This document shows, one piece after another, positions 50,051 to 60,895 of a stretch of DNA of 64,000 nucleotides. The translations under genes and the position numbers were made by a program. This stretch comes from Abelmoschus esculentus (lineage: Eukaryota > Streptophyta > Magnoliopsida > Malvales > Malvaceae). The stretch is taken from assembly GCA_035048815.1 (NCBI GenBank), contig JAUCBN010000004.1, positions 12,366,001-12,430,000 on the forward strand, in the 5' to 3' direction. A model generated the notes under the pieces. That model saw only the letters and a list, made by a program, of their open reading frames with translations, ran no database searches and was not told where the DNA came from. How positions within the stretch are numbered: the stretch's first letter is position 1; each line of letters starts with the position of its first letter.

Positions 50051-52470
50051 CATTGCCTGCATGCCATGGAGGAATTCAAAAGCAACCATTGCCGCAGCAA
50101 TTACTGCCGCGACAGAGAACCGTCAGAGATTATCTGGTGGAAGATCTGAATGGACTAAACCCTTGAGTAGTTACACCAGAAATAGAAGCAACCTACTTTG
50201 AACTTAAACCTGTTATGTTCAACATGTTGAACCCTATTGAATAGTTTAGTGGGTCTGCAACTGAAGATGCCAGGCAGCATCTTAAGTCTTTCATGGAAGT
50301 GTGCAATTCATTCAAAATTCAAGGAGTCCATGAAGACATTTTAAGGCTGAAATTGTTCCCCTATTCACTGAGGGATAGGGCCAAGACATGGTTAAATGGC
50401 ATCCCAGCAGGATCTATAGGATCTTGGGATGAATTCTGCCGAGAATTCATTACGCGTTTTAACCCTACAAATTTATATGATCGCATACGTAATGAAATCA
50501 CCTCTTTTCGGCAGGATGATGATGAACCAATGTACGAGGCATTGGAGCGCTATAGAGAATTATTAAACCGATGCCCTCTACATGGTTTTCCCTTGTGGAC
50601 AGAAGTATTAATGTTCTACAATGCCACTAATGCCTCCACAAGGATGATGTTAGATGCTTCTACCAGTGGAACATTACTGGATAGAGCCCCCACAGAAGCC
50701 ATTGAAATTCTGAATAAACTCGCAAGGAACGATTTCCAATTTCTCACATCTAGGCGAGGAGGAGTAAGACGCCATACCACAGTCAATGAAATTGAAACAT
50801 CCAACTCAGTGGCAACACAGTTGGCATCTCTAACCAAGATGGTCCAGAACATGCAAGTACAACAGAGCACACATGAAGTTAAGGCTATAAATTCTTCTGA
50901 ATGTATACAAGATGAAGAATCTAGCCTATATGTTGGAAACTACAATAGAAATAATAACATGATGTCCAACACATACAACACATCATGGAAAAGGCATCCA
51001 AATTTTTCATGGAGCAATCCTAACAATGCCTTAAACCCAATAAATCAAACCCCTAGTTTCCAGCAGCAAATGTAACATCTGCCGCAGCAGCAAGGTCAGC
51101 AGCAGATGCAGCAGCAGCAGCCCATGAATTCACTGAAAAATTCTCTCAAGGCCTTCATGATGAAAACAGAATCATACATGGCAGAGAATAGCAGTTTCAT
51201 GAAGAGAACTAATGACTTCATGAACAGAACTGAGATGAGGTTGCAGAACCAGGAAGCTGCCATAAAATCATTAGAAACCCAAGTTGGTCAATTTGCTCAA
51301 AGACAAAAACTAGACCAAAGGAGGACTACCTAGCAATACTGAAATTGCTAAGGCAATGGGCCATGAACAATGCAAAACAATCACAACCAGAAGGGCCTAC
51401 AACTTAAGGAAAATACAGAGCAACCAGCATAAAATGTCCAACCAGAAAGACAAAATAAAGATGACTTGGATGCTGATCATGTTCTTGAAGAAAGCACTAC
51501 CCCGGCAGAAGAACCACTAGTATATAACCAACCTTCCGTGGCAGCAAAAGAACCAGTAATTCCAGGTATTAAATTTCAAACCAATGAGACTCTGGAAGAG
51601 ATAAGACCACCACCACCCTTTCCACAAAGGTTGAAAAAACAGAAACAGGACCATCAGTTTAAGAAGTTCCTGGACATTCTTAAGCAAGTTCACATCAACT
51701 TGCCATTAGTTGAGGCAATTGAACAAATGCCCAACTATGCTAAATTCTTAAAAGACATTGTGTCTAAAAGAAGGAGGCTTGGTGAGTTTGAGACAGTGGC
51801 AGCTACTGAAGGATGCATGGCAATGTTGCACAATCGCATGCCACCCAAACTGAAGGATCCTGGATGTTTCACCATACCTTGTGCAATTGGGAACAACTAT
51901 GAAGGAAAGGCACTGTGCGACTTAGGAGCCAGCATCAATCTAATGCCCAAATCAGTATTTCAAAAGCTTGGAATTGGAAGGGTAAAACCTACAACAGTGC
52001 AGCTCCAACTTGCGGATATATCATATGTGCACCCCGAAGGAAAAATTGAGGACATACTGGTAAGAGTCGATAAATTTATTTTTCCGGCTGACTTTCTTAT
52101 CCTCGGTTGTGAAGTAGACGATAAAGCACCGATCATCCTAGGAAGACCTTTCCTTGCCACTGGACGAACATTAATTGATGTGGAAAATGGAGAGTTAACT
52201 ATGAGGGTCAATGACCAACAAATCAAACTCAATGCATTCCACAATCTAAAGAAATATGACAATCCAGAAGAGTGCAAAGCCCTCCACACAACACATGCCG
52301 CAAAAACATCCTGCCTTGACAGCATGCTCGACAGAATATTTGGCAAGAGTATCAAGCCCAAGGTGGAGGCAGAAAACAAAGATGGCCAACAGTTGCAGAA
52401 ACATCATTCTGGCCAAAAAGAGAAGGACAAATTGGGAGATGCATTTGCATGCACTCCCTCAGTAACTTAA
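50051..52470 (+). pseudogene. C3: Athila gag-protease with its own natural end
   Basis: Same protein as C1, lacking the first ~35 residues. In-frame stops occur near 50164 and 50239. The frame 50293-51075 has the gag domain (FITRFNPTNLYDRIRNEI); 51106-51333 and 51466-52470 follow after small indels that sum to three bases. Protease is intact: ALCDLGASINLMPKSVFQKL, APIILGRPFLATGRTLIDV. It ends KEKDKLGDAFACTPSVT and stop at 52470, followed by non-coding DNA and no RT. As C1 has the same C-terminal sequence, this looks like an inherited gag-pro-only architecture. Confidence 0.9.
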
Positions 52471-53615
52471 ACCCTTCCCTTCTCTTATTTTATTATTATA
52501 TTACGATTAATTTAGTTATGAATTTTTTTTAATATTTTAGGTTATTTATTTTCTTATCTTTTATGATTATATGTTTTCTTGTTTTTATTAAACTTTATTT
52601 TTAGGATTATAAAGCAAGAATAACAGAGAAATAGTCCACAGCAGGAAGTCTGCTGCCGTGGCAGTGCACAGTGTCAGAGCCGTAGCAGTCCCAACGGGCA
52701 GAAACAGGGTAACGGCTATCTGTCGAGATTCCCGCCGCGGCAGTAACTGTTCGCAACAGCAGTAAAGGCTAACGGCTACAAAACGGCTAGTTGTTTAAAA
52801 CGGTCACAAGGCCGAAGCCTATATAAAGAGCTTCCTTATTTTGAACTATATAAGCCTATATAAGCATTGAGGACAATGCTCAGCTTGAGTTTGGGGGTAT
52901 GAGTGCACTGCCGAGGCAGCCCACTACCGCGGCATTACCATAAAAAAGGGAGTAAATTTTATGCCTTAATTAAAAATATTTTGCCATATACCTGCCTTTA
53001 CTTGAATTTTTTGTCTTTACTTTTGCACTGTCTTACATGAGTCTTGCCTTAGTTTATTCTTCTAAGGCTATAGAAATCTTTCTCCTTACCATAACTAGGT
53101 TCTGTTTTGAAGGGATAACCTTAGAATACTTAAGGAATAAAACTTAGAAGCTTGCTATAAGGTTAAAACCAATAAAACACTTTTGGGACTTGTTTGATTT
53201 AGGAATTCTTTTAATGAACTTAGGTGATAAAGACTTATATTTTTGGAAAAAGTGACTAGAGGTGCCTATCACCGGCTCTAGAAAATACTCTTCTTCATGC
53301 TAGAGGTGCCCGAAATTGGCTCAAGCTTTGTTGTTTTAAGAAGAGAACGCTAAATCCAAGTCTACTTGTCTTGAACTTAGAGTTTGTCTAAGAAAGCCTT
53401 TAATCAACCTTGTCCACAAAAACCCACACACTCACATAATCTTATAGCTTGTTTCCGGGTAAAATCCTTGAGTAAACTAGAGGCTAAAACTAAGGAATAG
53501 ACTTGGCTATGGTGCGGAGAATAGATGGAAAAGTAAGACCAAGGGAGAATAAGGTTTGGTAATTTGATATTTTACATTGCTTGAGGACAAGCAATAGTTT
53601 GAGTTTGGGAGTATT
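52471..53615 (+). other. C3 3' region: ORF2 promoter-like leader joined to 3'UTR and PPT
   Basis: 52620-52855 matches C2 37150-37350, including CCTATATAAAG. At about 52848-52862 a TATATAAGC repeat marks the junction where the whole env-position ORF is deleted; sequence resumes as C2's 39068 (GCATTGAGGACAATGC). Hairpin units lie at 53256-53325 and the PPT GAGTTTGGGAG near 53601-53611. Confidence 0.75.
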
Positions 53616-54970
53616 TGATGAGTGCCTAAAATGCTATTATTTACTATTCTTTTTATTGACATTATGCACTCAATATACTCTTATTCGAGCTGATACATAT
53701 ACTTAATGCACAATAATCGATATTTTGCTGCCATAGCTTATAAAGATAATATATGTAGGAAAAGAAGGCTTTACAATACTTTTTGTGTAGTTACAGGAAA
53801 CACCTGTCGAGGCAGCCGTAATGCCGAGATAGAGCCAATGCCGAGGCAGTAGTAATGCCGAGGCAGCAGTCATGCCGAGGCAGCAGAAGCTCCAGTACTG
53901 ATGATGTGAGCGATTGAAAGAGAAAAAGGAGCTGAACAATTCTGGACATCAAGCACTTGGATCGGAGCAGAGTAGTACGAGAAAAGACCAAGTCAAAGAC
54001 CACAAGGGAAAAAGCTTTCTATTAGGAACAAACTTAGAAATATTATATTTTTATTGTAATCCTACTTCAAGTAGTAATCCTACTTAGGATTGGTTTGCCC
54101 TAGGTCTAGACTATAAATATACTAGTCATCTAATGTACTAGGAGAGCCGATTTTTAGAGAGCTTAACCCTAAGAACTCTTGTGTTTCTTTCGACTATTAT
54201 GTTCTAAACTATCTTAGGGTTAGGTGAAGGTTGTCGACTATAGTAAGAGAAGATTGTATCTTGCTTCCTGTTCAATATAATAAAAGTATCGAAGTTTTCT
54301 TATTCTTTGCTCCTTATTCTTGCATCCAAGCTCGAGAGAGAAGTTTGTAAGCAATCCATTTATCTAATATCGAGAGAGTTAGATTCACGAAAGGAATAAG
54401 AACGGTGTTAGGTAACACTAACACTAACTTAGGGATAAGTTAAGAGTTTCAGCGGCTAATAGAAGTGTGGGATTGGTTGTTTATTACAATTGATTCACGC
54501 CGAGAGGTATCGTCAAGGACTAATTTACAACAGTACTTCAACTTCGAGAGAAGCGGAGGCATTCAAGGACACTTTGCCGAGCTTTGATAGACTCTACCCA
54601 AGAACAAGAGATTGCCGCAGCAGAGAACACTAACGCTGCCGAGGCAGTAAACTGCAGTGCTGCCGAGATAGTGTTGTGACATTAAATTGGACAGAAGCAG
54701 ATCAGTCAACTCAATATACGACACAACTGGATCCTTCCCTCTTTCTCACTATTCGATCTCCCTTATTTTAGCTTTTTTTATTTTAGTTATTAGATCAATC
54801 CAAAATCAATTCACCTGTGTTATTTATTTTCCTCTAAAGAAACAGGAAGACGATAGGAAGGCATATTAAGTATACCAATTCCTACGGAGAACGATACTTG
54901 ATAAATACTTATCATTTTACTACTTGACGTGTACGCTTGCACAAGAATTGCACTTTCATAACACGCATCA
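53616..54970 (+). repeat. Athila LTR4
   Basis: TGATGAGTGCC...ACGCATCA, 1355 bp, preceded by C3's PPT. It is more diverged from LTR1-3 (GAGTGCC instead of GAGTACC). TATA at 54111-54120. Directly after it the minus-strand C4 RT begins; ACAGT (54971-54975) would be the target duplication. Confidence 0.9.
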
Positions 54971-55418
54971 ACAGTTATACCACCTTTCTTTGGTACACAT
55001 TGTACCGGGCTTACCCATTCACTATCAGAGATAAGGTAGATAATTCCAGCATCAAGCCCCTTGATTATTTCTTTACGTACTACCTCCTTCATGGCATGGT
55101 TAAGTCTCATTTGGGCCTCAATAGTGGGTTTATGGTCTTCTTCTAAAAGGATTTTATGCATACATACTACTGGGCTTATTCCTTTCAGATCATCAATTGA
55201 CCACCCAATTGCCTTCTTGTGCTGCTACAGCATCTCGATCAAGCTTTGTTCCTATTCTGGCTGTAACTTAGAAGAAATAATTACGGACATTGTGTGGTTG
55301 GCTCCCAAATAAGCATATTTCAATTTTTCAGGTAAGGGTTTTAATTCAGTGACTGATGGTTCCTTACTTATAGATTTTTCATTCTTCTCTAGGTAATCTA
55401 AAGGTTCGAAATACTTAC
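54971..55418 (-). pseudogene. C4: start of Athila reverse transcriptase
   Basis: The minus strand reads the segment before RT (HKKAIGWSIDDLKGISP, CMHKILLEEDHKP), then MKEVVRKEIIKGLDAGIIYL, SDSEWVSPVQCVPKKGGITV, where LTR4 cuts it. At least two stops lie in the leader. No catalytic motif remains. Confidence 0.85.
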
Positions 55419-55937
55419 CTAGACGATGTGCTCTCCAGTAACTTCCTCATTTTCTGGTGGTTCTATACTGTCCAAGACTCTGCTGTAGCAGTCATCAATT
55501 GTGCTGCCGAGGCAGATCAGTGGTGTAGCGTCAAGATCGCTGTCGAGGTAGTTGTTGCTGAGGCAGGGTATTGTACTGACTGCATCTGTATTGTCCAACA
55601 TCTGACATTCTTCTAGATCATTATGCCTTTTTAGAATTTGGAAAACATTGAGTTTGACTTGTTGATCATTAATCCTCATTGTCAACTCTCCATTTTCCAT
55701 ATCGATGAGCGTTCGTCTAGTGGCAAAGAAAGGTCTTCCTAGGATGATCGGTGCATTATCATCTGCTTCATAATCAAGGACAAGGAAGTCAGTAGGAAAA
55801 ATGAATTTATCGACTCTTATCAGTATATCCTCGATTTTTCCTTCGGGGTGCACATAGGATCTATCTGCAAGTTGGAGCAACACTGTTGTAGGTTTTGCCT
55901 TTCCTATTCCAAGGTTTTGGAAGACTGATTTGGGCAT
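55419..55937 (-). pseudogene. C4: protease C-terminal part and linker
   Basis: Frame opens MPKSVFQNLGIGKAKPTT and has APIILGRPFFATRRTLIDM. It then diverges from C1 and C3 into an acidic linker ending EPPENEEVTGEHIV. The active-site half (ALCDLGAS) lies in the neighbouring frame because about four bases are missing near 55940. Confidence 0.85.
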
Positions 55938-57970
55938 TAAGTTGATGCTCCTAAGTCACATAGTGCCTTTCCTTCATAATGATTACCTATTGCACAAGGT
56001 ATAGTAAAGCATCTAGGATCCTTCAGTTTGGGTGGCATGCGATTGTGCAGCATTGCCATGCATCCTTCCGTTGCTACCACTGTCTCAAACTCACCAAGCC
56101 TCTTTCTTTTAGACATAATGTCTTTCAAGAATTTAGCATAGTTAGGCATTTGTTCAATTGCCTCAACAAATGGAAAGTTGATATGGACTTGCTTTAAAAT
56201 AACAAGGAATTTCTTAAATTGGTGGTCCTGTTTTTGCTTTTTCAACCTTTGTGGAAAAGGTGGTTGTGGTCTCATTTCCTCCAAGGTTTCATGAGTTTTA
56301 AATTTAATACATGGCACCACTGGTGTGTTTACTGTCTCGACAGCTGGTTGGGGTACTACCGATTTTTCTGCCTCGGCAGAGCTTTCTGCTACCAATTCTG
56401 AGGCATGACTTTCTGGTTTAGCAACCAAGTCCTCTATGTCTGATTCCTCTTGTATTGCTGGTAGGACTTTGTTTGCTGAACTGCTTAGTGTCTCTTTCAG
56501 TTGTAGGCCACTTCTTGTAGTGATTGCCTTGCATTGTTCATGGCCCATTCCCTTAGCAACCTCAATATTCCTAGGTAGTCCACCTTGTGGTCTAGTGTTT
56601 TGTCTTTGAGCAAACTGACCAACTTGGTTTTCTAATGATTTAATTGTTGCCTCTTGGTTCTGCAGCCTCATCTCAGTTCTATTCATGAAGTCATCAGTTC
56701 TCTTCATGAAACTACTATTCTCAGCCATATATGATTATGTTTTCATCATGAAGGCCTTAATAGAATTCTCTAGTGAATTCATGGGCTGCTGCTGATGCAT
56801 CTGCTGCTGTGGCATTGTCTGCTGAGCTTGCTGCTGCGGCAGATGTTGCATCTGCTGTTGTAAACCAGGAGCTTGATTTATTGGATTCAAGGCATTGTTA
56901 GGGTTGCTCCATGAAAAGTTTGGATGCCTTTTCCATGATGGGTTGTATGTGTTGGACATCATATTATTTCTATTATAGTTTCCAACATATAGGCTAGATT
57001 CTTCATCTTGCATACATTCAGAAGAATTTATAGCCTTAACCTCATGTGTGCTCTGCTGTACTTGTTGCATTTTCTGGACCATCTTGGTTAGAGAGGCCAA
57101 TTGTGCTGCCACTGAATTGGATGTTTCTAGTTCATTAGCTGTGGCATGACGTCTTACTCCTCCTCGACTAGATGTAGGGAATTGAAAATCGTTCCTTGCG
57201 AGTTTGTTCAGAATCTCAATGGCTTCTTCAGGGGCTCTATCCAGGAGTGTTCCATTGGCAGAGGCATCTAACATCATCCTTGTTTGAGCATTAGTGGCAT
57301 TGTAGAATATTGTCACTTGTGTCCACAAGGGAAATCCATGTAGAGGGCATCTATGCAATAATTCCCTATAGCGCTCCCATGCCTCGTACATTGACTCATC
57401 GTCTTCCTGCCGAAAAGAGGTAATTTCATTACGTATACGATCATATAAATTTGTAGGATTAAAACGTGTAATGAATTCTCGGCAGAGTTCATTCCAAGAT
57501 CCTATAGATCCTGTTGGAATGCTATTTAACCATGTTTTGGCCCTATCCCTCAGTGAATAGGGAATAATTTCAATCTTAAAATGTCCTCATGGACTCCTTG
57601 AATTTTAAATGAGATGCAAACTTCCATGAAAGACTTGAGATGCTGCCTGGCATCTTCAGTTGCAGACCCACTAAACTGTCCAATAGTATTTAACATATTG
57701 AACATAACAGGTTTAAGTTCAAAGTGGGTTGCTTCTATTTCTGGTGTGACCACTCCAGGGTTCAATCCATTTAGATCTTCCACCAGGAAATCTCTGACAG
57801 TGGGCTGCCGCAGCAGTGGAGGCTGCGGACGTCCTCTGTTGACAACAGGTACATTCTGGGCTGCTGGTGGATCTGCCATGGCTGCTTGGATTTATCTTCT
57901 TAACCAATTCCGTGTACGTTCAATTTCAGGATCAATCTCGTACAACGGATTACTTGGGTTAGCCCTGGTT
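55937..57970 (-). pseudogene. C4: Athila gag and protease amino part
   Basis: TRANPSNPLYEIDPEIE marks the start near 57970, but its ATG has become TTA. Frames: 57550-57879 (gag start, lost at a missing C in LFP), 56735-57391 (YEAWERYRELLHRCP, NDFQFPTSSRGGVRRH, Gln-rich linker) and 55937-56728 (ENQVGQFAQRQ through ALCDLGAS). A G to T change gives the TAA at 56735. Confidence 0.87.
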
Positions 57971-58086
57971 AAGCACCAAAAAGAAACTAGATTAAATATA
58001 CCCTAAAAATAAAAATAAATAAAAAACAAGAAAATTAAAAGAAAACAAAATTTAGTTGCCAATCACCGGCAACAGCGTCAAAAACT

Positions 58087-59395
58087 TGATGCGTGTAAAA
58101 ATAGCGCAAATTGGGTAGTGTACACGTCGCAAGTAATAAAATGATTTGTATAATCGAGTATCGTCTCCACAGGGATTAGTATACTTAATATGTCTTTTTT
58201 GATCTTCTTGTCCTGTAAAAGAAATAAAATAAAAACACAAGTAAGAAGGATGTTTAAGTAAACTAATTGAATAAGAACTAAATAAAGATAATGAGAACGA
58301 ATTAAGAGAGTGGGCAGGATCCAGTTGTGTCGTATTGTGGATTCGATTGACTTGTTTCTGTCCAATGCTATCGCATAAGACTGTCTCGGAAGCACTGTAG
58401 ATTATTGCCTCGGCAGCGATGATGCGTGTCTGCTGCGGCAATCCCTTGCTCTTGGGCATACCTCACTAAGATTCGGCAAAGTGTCCTTGGATGGCTCCGC
58501 TTATCCCTAAGTCAAAACACTGTTGATAATCAGTCCTTGATGATACCTCCCTGCGTTAATCAATTATAACGATCAACCAATCTCACACTTCTTTTAGCCG
58601 CTGAAACTCTAACCTATCCCTAGGCCGAGTTAGTATTTTCCAATAAAGTCAAATACCGTACTTACTCATTTCGTGAATCTAACTCTCTCGAGTCTAGATA
58701 AATAGATTACTCACAAACTTCCCTCCCGGGCTTGGATGCAAGAACAAAGAATGGCAAAGAGTAAGCAAATCTTAATGTTTTATTGCATTGAATCAAGAAA
58801 CAAAATACAATCTCCTCTCACAAATACTTAACAACCTTCACCTATCCCTAAGAAAGTTTAGAACATAATGGAAGAAAGAACACGATAATTCTTAGGGTTG
58901 AACTCTCTCTATTCGACTCTCTCAATACAATGGACGGCTAGGGTATATATAGTCTAGGTCTAGGGCAAACCCTTCCTAAGTAGGAATACTACTTGGAGTA
59001 GGATTACAATAATTTCCATAAATAAAATATTTCCAAGTTTATTCCAACTAGGATGCTTTTTCCTTGTGGCCTTTGACTTGGGCTTTCCATGTGCTAATCA
59101 GCTCCGATCCACGTGCTGTATATCCAGAAATGTTCCTTGTATTTTTATCTTCTAATCGCCTTCAGTCTTGATGCTGGAGCTTTGTCTGCTGCCTCGACCG
59201 TAGTACTGCCTCGGCAGGGCTTTCCTGTAAATACATAAAAGATGCCATAAAGCCAGCTTTTCTACAGATATAAACTATGGCAGCAAAACATCAATTGTTG
59301 TACATTAAGTGTATACATCAGCATAAGTTGTTGTATAATGAGTGCATAATATCCATGAAAGGAGTAGTAAATGATAGCCTTTTAGGCACTTATCA
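58087..59395 (-). repeat. Athila LTR5 (5' LTR of C4)
   Basis: Reversed LTR: TGATGCGTG at 58087 to ACTTATCA at 59395, 1309 bp. Minus TATA CTATATATAC at about 58946-58955. The boxes are fewer and degenerate (58381-58440, 59192-59216). The most diverged LTR of the set. Confidence 0.88.
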
Positions 59396-60895
59396 TACAA
59401 CATGATATCTTATAGAGGCTGGGATCAAGAGGGAGACCGAGAGCTCCTAGAAAACTCAAAAACCAAGAAAACTCTTGTGGCCTTGCGTATAATGAAACCT
59501 TGTAAACTTGCTTAGTGACGAAGCAAAAAGTAAGCCAGAGATTAGCACTGGTCGACAAGTTCCTAGGAGAAAGGATCGACAATTTTGTTGTTTCCTTTCC
59601 CAAAGGTCTAGCTATAACGGCTTGAAGAAGCATATCGAACCAAAAAGAAGTGTAGTTTAGGTTGGAGGTACTCCAAATACCCAAAGTTGTTGCCTTTGTG
59701 AGAGCTAAAAGAACTAGATGTCTTACAGAGGTTGTGAGATGGCTATGTGTTAGATCATACTGCAGGTAAGTGCAATCTATTTTTATTGGTATGGATGGTC
59801 GGAGAACAACATGGATAGCCAAGGAATTCAAGGTTGTTCTTCGACAATACGATCTGTCGAAGAGAGATCTGATTAACGTTAATAGGAATTGGTAATATAC
59901 CCATATAAGGGTTGGCCAAAAAAAGAGATACACCAATAATGGTGTTGGTACGGTCCCATTGCAGGGTGGTGGACGTATAAACATATATAGAGACACGGTT
60001 CGAAAAGTTCATGGAGACCCAAATCAGACTAAATGAAAAAAGATAACTGAAAACACTCAAATATGTGGTCAAGGAAAGTAAATAAGAATGAAACAATGAG
60101 GACACAAAGAAAAAATTATCGTTTTTGTAGGGTGGAAAACCGAATAAAACGAGGAAGACAGACTCGATAGATAGGCTATTAATGGTGATGAGAGAAACCC
60201 AATCGTGTAACAGTTCGATGAAGACTAAAAAATTATGAACGGAAAGCCATATAAGGATAAAAAGAGACATGTTTGTAACAATAATCTTGGGGGTTCTGAA
60301 AAGAAATAATCGGTGGATTATTTGATAAACCAATCAAGAATGTAAAGTCAAGAAAACTAGTAAGAAACTTACAAAGATGAGATGTGAATGGTTCCAAACT
60401 CCATAGATCAATACCTTGTGATTCTGGTTCACGTGTTCGTCAGAAAAGACCTTCACTCCCAGCACGACTAAGAGTAGGGCCAAGGAACTCGATCTTATCT
60501 TTAAAAGAAACTCAAGAGAATAAGGTAAACCATGATTTAAATCGTTATGTTGTTTATCTAAAATCAGTAGCAGATCCGTATCCATATATCCTCTGAAAAC
60601 AGAAAGAAGAAAACCAAAACAGTAGCAAACGATAAGGAAACAAACTAAATGAGTAAATGGAAGAATGAAAAGATTATAAATAAAATAGCGAAAAGAAGAT
60701 CGACATATCTCAATGGATTTGAACGGTAAGGTTGTTGAATCTTCCTTTCCCGAGGTTGCTGGTGGCGCCGTGATGGTGTAGAAGACGATCTCCAAATCGT
60801 GAAGAAAGAGAAACAAAAAAGAAGATGAAGGAGACATGGGGGCGAAAGAAAGAAAGGAGAGGGAGAGGAGAGAGTTCAAACAAACAACAATCCGT
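59396..60895 (-). other. Unclassified T-rich DNA, possibly a decayed gene or its 5' end
   Basis: Flanks C4 and lacks retroelement motifs. On the minus strand it begins with a CT-rich tract (60880-60840) like a plant 5'UTR, then several moderately long frames (60334-60879, 59755-60333, 59382-59996) rich in Leu, Phe and Ser that fit intron-like T-rich DNA. Pyrimidine tract-AG sites occur (for example near 60600). One alternative frame near 60490 reads KIEFLGPTLSRAGSEGLF. I recognise no product. Confidence 0.3.

Larger units (their letters stand above)
54971..59395 (-). mobile_element. C4: Athila element, minus strand, truncated in RT by LTR4
   Basis: Minus order: LTR5 (59395-58087), PBS-like TGACGCTGTTGCCGGTGA, gag (~57970-56000), protease, RT leader, then cut at 54971. 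It has true pol coding after protease, unlike C1 and C3, so it comes from an autonomous-type lineage. The right flank TACAA (59396-59400) is the expected target duplication. Confidence 0.87.

Noticed and set aside
60384..60596. Plus-strand 70-codon frame
   Set aside because: Short, no recognisable motif, in unclassified T-rich DNA; it cannot be supported.
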